Assembly: GCF_000003815.2 (NCBI RefSeq)
Contig: NC_049983.1
Location: 27,944,888-28,008,887 of the forward strand
Reading direction: 5' to 3'
Source of the DNA: Branchiostoma floridae
Lineage: Eukaryota > Chordata > Leptocardii > Amphioxiformes > Branchiostomatidae
DNA length: 64,000 bases
Shown here: positions 45,693 to 57,321 of the stretch, in pieces
How the letters are laid out: the number at the start of each line of letters is the position of its first letter
How positions within the stretch are numbered: the stretch's first letter is position 1
The notes under the pieces: model-generated
Told to the model about the DNA's origin: nothing
Database searches by the model: none
The model's input: only the letters and a program-made list of their open reading frames with translations
Translations under genes and position numbers: made by a program

Positions 45693-45945
45693 TGACTAAA
45701 TGAGTAAGTGAGTGAGTGAGTGAGTGAGTGAGTGAGTGAGTGAGTGAGTGAGTGAATGACTGGGTAAGAGAGTGAGTGAGTGAGTGAGTGAGTGAGTGAC
45801 TAAATGAGTAAGTGAGTGAGTGAGTGAGTGGGTAAATGACTGAGTGAGTGAGTGAGTAAATGACTGAGTGAGTGTGAGTGAGTGATTAAATGACTAAGAG
45901 AGTGAGTGAGTGAGTGAGTGAGTAAATGACAGTTAATGACTGGCA
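45693..45945. repeat. (GAGT)n microsatellite
   Basis: Long GTGA/GAGT tract with interruptions in the last intron of gene B; a second tract lies at 46295-46372. The same intron of genes A, C and D also carries GAGT repeats, so it was present before the duplications. Confidence 0.9.
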
Positions 45946-45989
45946 AAGTAGGAAGTAAGACAGATCAGTTGAGTTAAAGGTAATCTCCA

Positions 45990-46105
45990 AGCAGATCCTA
46001 CGGTGCCATAAGATAGTATCAAAGCTGGCCAGGGACTATAGCCGGCTAAGGGAGTCAAACTGGCATGGGGAGTTTGATACTATACATAACGCACCGTGGA
46101 TCTGG
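45990..46105. mobile_element. Palindromic MITE-like repeat, copy 2
   Basis: About 116 bp with inverted ends containing GCAGATCCTACGGTGCCATA and GATAGTATCAAA, the same family as 2219-2376. Confidence 0.6.
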
Positions 46106-47349
46106 TTCGAGATTAAGTTGAAGGGTCTAATGAGTACTAATGTGTGAATTGTTGAGTCAGCGCGTGAGTGAGTTAGTGTGTGTGCATGCGTGAAATAGTG
46201 AGGGATTGAGTAAGTGATTGAATGGGAGTGACTGAATTAGAGTGAATATGTAAAAGAGTGAATGGGTGATTGAATGAATGAATGAATGCAAATTCATGGA
46301 GTGAGTGAGTGAGTGTGTGAGTGTGTGAGTGAGTGTGTGAGTGAGTGAGTGAGTGAGTGAGTGAAAGAGATTAGTTGAATGAGTGGGTCAAATGAGTACT
46401 ACAGCATTTCCATGTCATTTGAATTTATCTCGTTGATAACTACACTTGACATACCTGAAGCGACTTGGCAGATGAAGTTAAACGTCTTGTGGCATTCCCA
46501 GTTGAACCACTTGCCTTTCCGATGTGCGGAGTAAGAAACGCAGCCACCGTCACCATCCGGTTGTCCCAGATACCAAGAGTTGTAGTCTCCAAGTGCAGAA
46601 CCGTCCATCCACTCAAAGCTTCCTTCTTCGCCCTGATCGTGCAGGCCGATCTAGAAGGCATAAACGCTCACGGACTTGTACAAGGAGACAAGGAAGTCGT
46701 TGGTCTCGGCGTCTCGGGGCATGGCAAGGGTGCCACCGTCTTCATGACAGGCCGCGGCCGCATCGCTGAAGTTCTTTAGTGTGTTAAAGGCCTTGTAGCA
46801 GATTCCACGCCACGTAGTGTAATCTTCGGGGCAAGATACTGTAAGAAAAATTTGCCTTTAAATCGGGATATTTAGGACGAAATGTGCACTGCTTTTCTTA
46901 TATGATTAAAAACAATTTCTTTGGAGTTAGTGATTTTCAGAATCCACACGATTCTGTATCATCTAACTTTATTTCAGAAGACCTATCATTAAACACACGA
47001 CTGCAGGAAATGTACGAAAATTCAGAGGAATAGAATTGCTAAAGAATTACACATACATCTTTCGGCGCGTGCTGGAATGAGCGCCTAACCTGCATGTTCA
47101 ACCGGTCCGGCAGGGCTTGGAGACTGGGACATTCCTGTTGGTCCGGCCGCCCCGACGGATCCCTTCAGCCCTCGGGGCCCAACTGGACCGGGCGGCCCGT
47201 CCTGGGACTCAATGTCTCCGTTTTCCCCAGGATGTTCGGGTGGCCCGGTCGACGAAGGGCAAGCTGTCCCCATGGCCCCCTTTTCTCCGGGAGGTCCTGA
47301 TAAAATCCACCAACAATTACAACATCTACTCGAACTCATGTATTACAAG

Positions 47350-47730
47350 CAGGGGTGAGTACTGGTACGGTGTACCGGTACAAAACCTTTTTTTTTCGTT
47401 TATTGCACCGGTCCGGAAAAAACGGAACTGAAAAAATTCATTAAACCTAATTTTGGACCTATATTGGAAAATGAACAGATTATATGATCAGACATTCACA
47501 CATTTTGGGGCATATCGGTCGAGGAAAATGACAAGAGTCTATAGTCATCTCTACCTAGATTTCGGTCCATCGTACAGAGGCAGTTAGCCTTGTAGGATTA
47601 GAACGCCAATGGGAGTGGAATACTCCACAAAAGAGATTTGTTTGTAGCAAAATGGACCATGTTTTGAGTATCGTCCATTCATACTGAAACGGACCTGGAC
47701 CTATATTTTCTGTACCGGTGCCAACCCCTA
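47350..47730. mobile_element. hAT-like MITE in gene B intron 3
   Basis: Homolog of 39129-39492 in the same intron of the paralog, starting CAGGGGTGAGTACTGGTAC and ending GGTGCCAACCCCTA. Its target duplication is no longer clear. Confidence 0.65.
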
Positions 47731-50194
47731 CTCAGAATTATTGTACGGTAGTATATTTGCACATGCTGTTAAAAACTAGAGTTTATCTTTTACATTTTTT
47801 AGGTCATTGCTACAGCTACTTGCCTGGCGTCTTGCTCCTTTCCTGAAGACACTGGACCAAGGCTGCACTCAGGTTTCGCTCGCTGTCCAGGTCGCGCTTC
47901 AAGGCGTCAACAGTGATGGTCAGTTCCGATATTTCCTATAGACGGTTCAGGATGTCAAACGTCAACATAAGATGGACTAAAACATAAGGGTAACTAATCT
48001 TCATATTCAATTAAGACCATTATGTCCAAGAAACATAACGCGGAAAGTATTTTAGAAATCAATGTTCACCTTCTTATTGATGACTGTCAGAGGTGCGAGT
48101 CCCACAGCGACCAGGCTCAGCAGCACGGCAATACCGGCGGCCATGCAAGCAAGGTGGGGGCGGATGCAGCCACAGAGAGCACGGTGGCAGTCTGTTGGAA
48201 ATTAGTACGAATGAATGTATGATATCTTATTAAAAACGCCCAGGCTGCGTAGGCTTATCACTCGTTTTCATTGAAATGTAAAAATGGCATTTTTTGGTCG
48301 AAAAATAAATTATCTTTATTTTCAGTGAAAACTACCTGGTTGTTTACAAAAATTCCTCTTTAAACCATAGCCCCAAAATGGCGAATTATTATTTTCGGTT
48401 CCCATTCGTGATGATGTCATCCATATGACCCAGAAATCTGTTTTATATTTCTTTCATGCCCATCTATCAATATTCGTTACGGTTTCATTTTGTCTTAATT
48501 CATTAATGAGATAACGAAGAAGAAACGTTGGTACGTTTGAACAACAATATACTTCTTCGGAAAATAGAAACAGGAGCTTAACTGTGAAGCTGCTAAAATC
48601 GAGCTTACATCAGCGGCATGTAAATCTTCAGCATGAAACGTCAGTCCACAAATTACAAGCTTTTCTGTTAGAACCCGTGTGCCCAATAGAATGTGAATAT
48701 TGTTTTGTACAAGCAATGAGGTTGCCTTTTTTCAACCTCCTTGGTGCAAGCGATGCGTTTTGGAAGCTTTAGGTCTAAAAAAAAACTTTAAAATGCACAT
48801 TGGTCTATGTGGTACGTTATACTGTCCTTGGTTTGACAAGCAGTTGATCAGAAAACAACATGCCCCGCCCCTGTAGCACCATATCTGTAAAATCACATCT
48901 GTATCAATTATTTTCGGAATTCATTCTTCTGCCTATATGCCAGATCTTCACCTCATTAATTGTGTCAATATGTTTTTTTGTTGTTGGCTAGACCAAAAAC
49001 AAATAATGTAAATATATATGCAACCAACAAATCGTATTTGAAACATAATTGCATTTCTTTCGAATAACATAATATTGGTATTGCACAAGCATCTTTACAG
49101 CAGTACTGAGTCTTAAAGGGTTACAGATCAGTAAGCTACCTGCAGACGTGTAGGTGGTCCCATTTAAAGGTGGCGGCAGATCTACGTCATTCATTGTCTC
49201 GGCTTGTCTTACGTGTCTGAATACTCTCCTATGTCTTCCTGCCGACTGTCAGAAGCGCCGTTACCATGGCGGACACGCCCGCGGGAACCACACCGATGGG
49301 CAGGCGGCGGCCCGCTGGTTCCCACCTCCCCCTGGGGTGACTCCTGCTGCCGCCCCACCCTACGAAAGACGGCGGCAGATCTTCATCCTTGATTGTGTAA
49401 TACACTCTCTCTGCTTCTGCGTACGTGTTTGGAGAAGCTCCTTGGTCTTGTTGCTGCTGGTCAGACGCGCCTTTAGGCTGATGGACAGGAGGGGGTTGGG
49501 ACGGCGGCCCGCTGGTTTGGCCGCTACCCGGCCCTGACGTCCGGACAGGTTCTACTTGCTCGTGCATCTGTGCTGCACTGCGACAGAAAAACACTGCGAA
49601 GCCTAGCGCAGGCAAAGAAGGTCAAAAGATGCATGCATATGGATTATTATGTGTCGATTGGTCTGTAAAAGCGCTGAAACCCATTGTATGGAAGCGGGGC
49701 GAATGACTTGTTTTTCTGCAAGCGGCAGACAATTTTCGAAGAAACGTCAGCCCAGTGTTTTTGTCCCCTTTTCAGTGTTTTGGATACAAAGGTGCAAATC
49801 AAATTGTATACAAGGCATACAGAGTAGTCAACGTTTGGCGTTAGTAGACGTTTGTACTGGTCTGAAACATATCTCAATTCTACTGCATCAGACATAATAT
49901 TGTTCATTGTACAATACCCAGTGTTTGTTTTACTGATTCAGCGGAAGACCAGTGTATAGTGTAACAGTAGATGGAATCATCAGGAACAGCTTCTAGGCGC
50001 ATGTACCAGACGGTTTCTAATGCACCTGAGCAAGGAGGTTATAAATTACTGTCTCGCGAATTTATAATTACTTTGACTTGATTCACAAGAATTTATGTAC
50101 TTTTAAAATAATTACTGTATACTGCGGGGAACAATATAGGCATATTTCCCTCCCCGACAACCTTCGTTTGTCAATTTCAGCGGTCAGCATATTC

Positions 50195-50786
50195 AGGGGT
50201 GCCTAAGCATTTGCACGAAACTTATGAGTTTCTTACGAATATTATGTGATTCGCACGAATCACTATGCGAAAACGCACGAACCTTATGAAAATCACACGA
50301 ATCACTATGCAAAAACGTACGAACAATATGTGATACGCATGAATCACTATGTGACACACACGAACCTTATGTGATTTGCACGAACCTTATGCGAAATCAG
50401 CCGATTACTGCCCGGGTCACGTGACAGGCGGAGCGGTATTTTCAAGATGGCGGCTTCGATCTTTAGCGACGGAAAAATACGATGTGACGCGCAGAAATGA
50501 AGAAAAAGAGTATCTCACATGTTTGTAATCACGTTTTCGTAATGGTATATGTCCATTCAATACTTTGAAATAAAAATATCACGGGTAGAAACGCTCAAAA
50601 AGTGAAAAACACGCCTTTTCCCAGCGGCGCCGTTTTGCAGAAAGTTCCTTCAAATTACGGTTCAAGCAAATCACGTGATTCGTGTGATTTTCATAAGGTT
50701 CGTGCGATTTGGCATAGTGATTCGTGTGTATCACATTAGATTCGTACGAATCTCATAAGGTCCGTGCAAGTACTTAGGCACCTCCG
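50195..50786. mobile_element. Palindromic DNA element with subterminal repeats
   Basis: Inverted ends (AGGGGTGCCTAAG..TTTGCACG and the complement of GAGGTGCCTAAG..CTTGCACG). Between them are many copies of cacgaaccttatg, cacgaatcactatg and variants in both orientations. The unique centre includes aagatggcggc, a consensus YY1 site. No coding frame. It lies between lectin genes B and C. Confidence 0.6.
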
Positions 50787-51690
50787 GTATTTCTTTTGGT
50801 CGCCATGACCAAACCCAAGGCATGCCGGTGTGTTCTCTCCGGGTTAAAGAGCAATGACCACCAATCATGTCTTCCCTATCCTTATAATCCATTTAATGGC
50901 AAAAAGAAGCTGTCAAAAGTCACCTACCTGACGTTTCGTTCTTGAAAAACTAACATTGAGAGGGTAGCCCGGCTTCTAAAATGTCCATTCTCAACTTTTC
51001 GGAACTTTCTGACCGCTGGAACACATGTGATTTGCATCCAAACGCAACCTGGTGACCTTTGACCCCATCTGGCACTACAATGACAGCTACATAACAAACT
51101 TTTTTCTAGTGTTCCAGGCACCCAAAAAAGGCTTAAAAGTCTGGTTTTTCGACATAATAAAAAACCTACAACCCTTACCTGTAGAATACAGCTCCAAGAT
51201 GCCAACATTTCTAAAGAAAAACACATCTTCTGATACTTTTAAAAATCAATCCTGTATGGACTCACCGGGGACCTTCTGCGCAGCCGTCAATTAGGGTCAT
51301 TGCCCTAAAGGTCATCCTGGGCCTCTCGGCAAGGGTCACGGCAAGGGTCACGGCAAGGGTCACGGCAAGGGTTACGGCAAGGGTCACGGCCGGGTTCTGG
51401 AGCAGCGTTTCCTTTCATTTCGTTATTTATACTGAAGACATCAGATCTAGATTCAGATTCAGCTTTATTGGTTCTTGGCATGGCAAATGACATTATAAAC
51501 GTCACATGAAATGCGCGAAAGAATTACATTTCATAAAATCTTAAAAGTTGTTACAATTCACAAACACACATAATCACATTTAGTTTAAAAACCTAGACAT
51601 GACGAGAAGTGTTTGTTCAATTGTCATTTTACATGTTCAATTTTAATTGTACATTTAACTCTGACACGAAGTACATCCGACATAAGACAT
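50787..51690. other. Intergenic region between lectin genes B and C
   Basis: No gene recognised. 51327-51390 holds about five copies of a 12-bp repeat (ggcaagggtcac). The stretch from about 51690 is the 3' region of gene C. Confidence 0.55.
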
Positions 51691-52078
51691 GTCTAGTCCC
51701 CAGTAATTTGAGTGGGGCGAAATTAGTGTAAGCTAATTTCTGTACGAAGCAAAAATGGGTACAACGTAAGGGGTTTAACCTGGACTGACGTCATCAGGCA
51801 ACTTGACAATAAAGAACTTTCCTACCAAGCATATAACAACAAAAAAAGCTCAGTTTTAATGCCTTAATTTAAAGTTCATTTTCTGCTACTGAACTTTTTT
51901 AACAAGGTGGGGGTTCTCTTTCACTCAACAAGGATGAACTGGATACTGGTGATAACATCGATAGAACCGCCTCCTGGTGCCTGCAAACGGAACTGCAGCT
52001 GCCCTGTTGTAGCTGTGATGCTTTACAGCGGATGGCAAAGAATCGATGGACAGTGGTGGTGGGAATCCGACCTGACGA

Positions 52079-54997
52079 TTATCCTCGTGCTGAAAAGAGA
52101 AACGAAACTTTGATATGATTCAAAATATATGAATTTGATGATGATGATGATGATGATGATATGAATTTGAGTAAGTGAATGTACAGTAGTAGCGCCTATC
52201 CTCGTGCTGAAAAAAGGAACGAACCTTTAACAGGATGCAAACTATGTGGATTAACGATTTGGTGAGTGAGTGAGTGAGTGAGTGAGTGAGTGAGTGAGTG
52301 AGTGAGTGAGTGAGTAAATGACTAAGTGAGTTAATGACTGAGTAAATGATATCGGTTGAGTAAAAGTGTCAAATGAGTACTAAGGCTGATCCATGCCATT
52401 TGATAGATTTCTAGCTTCACATGACGTACCTGGAGCGACTTGGCAGATGAAGTAGCCATTCCAGTGACATGGCATATTGAACCACTCGCCTTTCAGATAT
52501 GAGTAACCGACGCAGTCACCACTGACACTCGGTTCTCCCGGTGCCCAAGAGTTGTAATCACCAAGTGCAGAACCATCCACCCACTCAAAGCTTCCCTCTG
52601 CGCGCTGACGGTGCAGGCCGATCCAAATAAACCAGCTGTTGCTCACGGACTTGTACAAGGAGACCAGGAAGTCGTTGGTATCAGCGTCTTGGGGCATGGT
52701 GAGGGTGCCACCGTCTTCACGACAGGCCGTGGCCGCTTCGCTGAAGGTCTTGACTGTGTTGAAACCCTTGTAGCAGATTCCACGCCACATGATGTATTCT
52801 TCGGGGCAAGATACTGAAAGAAATTAACTCGCATTAACTCGTGGAATATTTCTAACTAGCTAGATAATGCTTTCTTCTTTCTTCCATACTTATCAATGTT
52901 TGCTGAGTTTTCTAAATCAATACAGTATATGTATCATTCTGTAAAATCTGTGCATATGCAGAGTAAGTAAGAATAATCTATGCTTTATCATTTAGTCTAC
53001 ACCTATAGAACAGTCAATTACAGCAAACATATACAAATGTGTAAGCCTAAAGGTGTAGCACAACCAGTTTTCGACACGTGCTGGAATGAGCGCCTCACCT
53101 GCATGTTCAGCCGGTCCGGGCAGCCCGACGGGTCCCATCAGCCCTCGGGGCCCAGCTGGTCCGGGTGGCCCGTCCTTTCCCACAGGGCCAGCTGTCCCCA
53201 TGGCTCCCTTTTCTCCGGGAGGGCCAGCTGGCCCCATGGCTCCCTTTTCTCCCGGGGGTCCAGCTTGTCCCATGACTCCCTTTTCTCCTGGAGTTCCGGG
53301 TGGTCCTGATAAGGTACAATTACATTACGAATGGCACTAAAAAATTAGGACTCACAAGTTAAGTATTGAAAAAAGGATAAAGAAACATTCTGTCCTTTCG
53401 CATCGTAGGTTTCTAAGGTCATTCCAACTTGCCTGGCGTCTTGCTCATCTCGTGAAGACGCTGCTCCAAGGCGGCATACAGGTTCCGCTCGTTGTCCAGG
53501 TCACGTTTCAAGGCGTCAAAGGTGACGGTCAGTTCCGATATTTCCTAAAAACGGATCAGGATGTCAGACTTGAAAACATAACAAGCTACAGAAGAAGGTT
53601 CGAGAATCTTAATATTCACTTAAGGAAAGAATTGAAATGCTGCGGAAAAGGATGGAGACTTTACAGTATACCTTCTTATTGGTGAAATAAGTCAAAGGAG
53701 CGAGTGCCACAGCAAGCAGGCCCAGCAGCACGGCAATGCCGGCGGCCATGGAGCCTCTGTGCGGGCGGGTAAAGCTAAAGGGAGCACGGCGGTCACTTTC
53801 TCCATCCCGAGACGTGCGTTCTGTTAAACAAAGTTAGTGATTTTTATCATTATCAATTTCACTTGAATCTCTTATCAACATATTCAAAGTACACTACGGA
53901 GTTTTTGGCATTATCCAGCTTTGCAAAAGACGATGGAAATAGACTAAAACGTTCATTTAAACGTTTTTGATGAAAAAATAGCAGGTAGTTACGAATTCTA
54001 AGGGTAAATAAGCTAGTTATTCTTGATCTGGTCATAGGGTGCGCCATCTTGGATTTTGGCCGATTACGTCATCAAATTAGTAGTTATTCATATCTAATTG
54101 CGAAAGATATTGTAATCACATAGGATTTTATTTACGTAAGAACATCGCAGTAATATGGAAAAACATGAACAATACGGAAAATTGTCCGCAGGCCTCAAAA
54201 GCACTAACAGACGACCCCCCCCCCCCCCCACACACACACAAACGTCTGAATAGGGTTAAGCGGTGACCCAAGAAGAAAAATATCATTTAAGATGGTGTCA
54301 TTTCTTAAGTTAGTAATGGCGTTCATCGTTTCTCAGCCTGGGCTTTTTTTCCTTTTTTATTTTTTATTTTAAATCTTAAAACTAATTCTGAAGCTATGAT
54401 GTCATGGTGCCTAATGCCATGAGCTCCTAGTTCCATATTTTCAACATAATGGTGCCATGATAGTCCAGGGATACAGGGTACGGAAGACTCAGTTGTTGGG
54501 GCCGTCACGACCGTGCCAGGCAGGGCGTTCATTGCGGAATTGTGCAGGGAAAGAATGAATACTTGTATGTGTCTGTAGGAGCATGTTTGGGTTAAAACTA
54601 ACATTCATGACTCTCCCTGGTACGCCTCTGGACAGGTTTGATTACACACACGGTGTTGATATTAATGTGTTTGAAATTAACTTGAATAGATCATATCGAC
54701 ATGTTTCACAAATATTCTGATTGCACACGACAAAAGAGGTATTATTAAGGTAAAAGGACAAAAGAGTCTGTTACCTGCAGATGTGTACGTGGCGGAACGT
54801 TTCACGGCCTCGGCTTCTTCGTACGTGTCTGTAGACGTTTCTCGGTCTCCTTGCCACTCGTCAGCACCGTTGCCATGACGGACACGCCCGCGGGAACCAC
54901 ATTGATTAACGGGAGGGGGATGGGGCGGCGGCCCGCTGGTTTGGCCGCTATCGGAGCCGATAGAAGGGGTCCGGACGGGCTCTGCTTGCTCGTACAT
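52079..54997 (-). CDS. Lectin gene C: type II membrane collagen-stalk C-type lectin
   Basis: Exons (gene order): 54775-54997, 53672-53820, 53433-53544, 53099-53305, 52430-52813, 52079-52089; 1086 bp, 361 residues, open throughout. Start MYEQAEPV. Tail tyrosines lie in [16 protein letters not shown] and ATYTS. Membrane helix about 99-119 ([17 protein letters not shown]). Neck [20 protein letters not shown]. Stalk of 22 uninterrupted Gly-X-Y triplets. CTLD about 231-358 with [11 protein letters not shown] in place of EPN, and FNM in place of WND. The neck-stalk intron uses a GC donor (CCAG|GCAAGT); only that choice keeps the Gly-X-Y frame. The last exon adds two residues and a stop. Probably a trimeric surface lectin; ligand unknown. 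It is the best-preserved member of the family. Confidence 0.9.
52260..52320. repeat. (GAGT)n microsatellite
   Basis: Uninterrupted GTGA tract in the last intron of gene C. A (GAT)n run lies nearby at 52137-52160. Confidence 0.9.
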
Positions 54998-55112
54998 GTC
55001 TACTGTACTGAGGCAAGCAAACAGAGCGTGCAGTCTACAACAGCCAACGTCAAGATACATGAATATGTAATATCATATCGCGATTGGTCTGGAAAAGCGC
55101 TGAAAGTCAAGC

Positions 55113-55122
55113 CCTTATATGG
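55113..55122 (-). promoter_or_regulatory. TATA/CArG-like box of lectin gene C
   Basis: CCATATAAGG on the gene strand, about 116 bp upstream of the start codon and within the block conserved with gene A. It contains TATAAGG and is also a perfect CC(A/T)6GG CArG sequence. Confidence 0.55.
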
Positions 55123-55249
55123 AACGATCAGCGAGTGTGCCGCAAGGCGAATGTGTTTTTCTGCAAGTTGCAGACAAATCTTCGGGTTGAAACCTCTCCC
55201 CACGCACTGCACACTTTAAACCAATGGCGAGGCCGACGGCTTTATCCGG

Positions 55250-57060
55250 TTTCGGAGTGTCGTGGTAGAAGTGAAACTACTTCGGTAGTTATAAGCGTGA
55301 TCCTTATTTGGTAACCCCAAGTGTCCGCTGTTCAGCTGCCTCCCAGTACTTTACAGCCAGTATTCATGACCAGACAAGGTGGTAAACAGGGCAGATGAAG
55401 AGTACGATTACGTAGTCACTCCGTCATGGAGCCCAAAAACAGGTACAGGCCACGGAGAGCAGCTAGGCAGGTTCGAACAACGTTCGAAGAGGTTATACCT
55501 CTGTGAATAGTTTCACCCGGTTGGTACGTCACTGTATGAAGTGACTCTGTTTACAGAGCCATTGCTTAACACAACGTACTGTCACCGAAACGCCGGTATG
55601 AATAAAGCAATAGGTTATGGTAACAGTCATGTAACAGCAGCTGCCAAACATGTCAGGGAAATTCCTCCAGTTATCTTGTATGTTGATGAAGATAAATCAG
55701 TAAGTGGAAAAGACGACCCTCAGCCAAATATACAGCGTAAGAAAAAGATTACCCTCGGTCATATATCTATACGAGAACGGCCATGTAGCTGTCTACAATA
55801 TACTGGAATATTCAGGCAAAGCAAGTCAAGTCATGCCATGCAGACATATTTTATTATTTCTATGTACAGCACTATACATGTATTTGACTGAATATCGAAG
55901 GATCTTAGAAACTGTACAGAAATTGTTCATATTGAAAGTGCCTGTGACGTATTTGGCCTTTATACTTGTCCATTGCACACCATGGCCACTGATGGTGCAC
56001 CAGGAGACGTAATCTTTGCCATCACCATCTGCTGTAATCTGCATCTGCAGCCGACTGGTGGCTGATGCTGTACTAAACATCGGACAGTCTTGTAAACTAC
56101 TGCAGGAGAATGATGAAGATAAAGTATAAGATGTACCACATTCTATTAAGCAGACTTACTGATGTGCTTGATCCATAGCACAGTATACTGACATTTGCAT
56201 TACATGTACAATATTGTATCTTATATAAGTCAAGGCCTTCATCGACATCCGATGGACGAACGTCATATATCGTCTACATTGAAATCAGCTACGTCTGACA
56301 TAGATCAATTCTATTCCCCAGAAGCGTGAGTGGAGCGGGATGGATGAATTTGTGCAAGCTTATTTCTATACCAACCATCAATGGGTACATAACTCACAGG
56401 TGTTTCAATTGGTCAAAGACAGACGAAAATGCTTTTCCTTCCAAACAAGTAACAACAGGGCTGGCCCGTTTAAAGCCTCTCAATGATTACTGGACGTTTA
56501 CTTCCTGCTACTGAAATTCTTCATCAAGGTGGTGAGATTGCTCTTCCATAACGTTTTTTGCATAGCCGCGCGAGCGGCAATGCCTTATGCCAGCTTTCTT
56601 CCATGGATCCATGGACGGACCTTTTAACCCAGCCCTTCCAAAGCCCCTTCCAAAGGCACTTCTTTCCTTGCCGAGTTTCATTGCTTAGTTAGACAATGGT
56701 ACATTCCAGGCGAGTATTAAAACTCTCTTCTAGACGCATGTTACTGTATGTGGTCCAGCGTAATAAATCTACGCTTTAACTCACCATGTTTATATAAAGA
56801 TATGTCACAAATTGCATCAGAAGGAACTTATTTTGTAATGAAAAATAATGCATATTCATTGTGGGTCAAAAAGTTTTACAAAACCTGTTTAATGTGCCAA
56901 TAATTCATGTGACATAAATTATGATAATGAGGTAAATTTCCAATATCCCCTTTTGCTGCATTTCCTACTGAAGAAGCTAGGTGTCGCTCTCAGCAGTTCA
57001 GTCATAAAATACGCGGCAATGCACAGCTTTTCTTAAAAGATTTCTTGTTTTGTGTGTGCT
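55250..57060. other. Intergenic region between lectin genes C and D
   Basis: No gene. 55690-55730 and 55830-56085 match the flank of gene A (42680-42720, 44000-44235). From about 56300 the sequence is the 3' flank of gene D. 56570-57000 shows nothing recognisable. Confidence 0.5.
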
Positions 57061-57321
57061 GGATTCTCACAAGAAAAGAATAACCTGGATACTCGTGATA
57101 ACATCAACAGAACCGCCTCCTGGCGCCTGCTGACGGAACTGCAGCTGCCCAGTTGTAGCTGTGATAATTTGGGATGAAACATCAGCCCACGAATTGTAAA
57201 CATTTCCAAAGTACCCGAGTGTCTTATCACAAAAATTTAAGATATGCAAAATTTACTTCCAAAGTACCCAGCGGATGGCAGAGAACGGATGAAGAGCGGT
57301 TGCGGGAATCCGGCCTGTTGG

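Larger units (their letters stand above)
45595..49567 (-). pseudogene. Lectin gene B: paralog with nonsense codon in CTLD
   Basis: Recognisable exons: tail about 49140-49567 (rearranged), 48070-48191 (membrane helix), 47824-47935 (neck), 47090-47296 (stalk), 46455-46838 (CTLD), 45595-45605 (last). Splice sites and phases match gene C. The CTLD exon has TAG at 46651-46653 where A and C have TGG of WIGLH, so the product would stop about 60 residues into the lectin domain. The stalk has lost most Gly-X-Y triplets, and the tail exon carries an internal duplication that disrupts the frame before its donor. The tail keeps MHEQVEPV and has NTYAEAERVYYTIKDEDLP, whose YYTI is a YxxI motif. The CTLD would carry QPD, the galactose-type triplet, but no WND. 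Most likely a recent pseudogene; a polymorphic null or sequencing error is the alternative. Confidence 0.8.
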
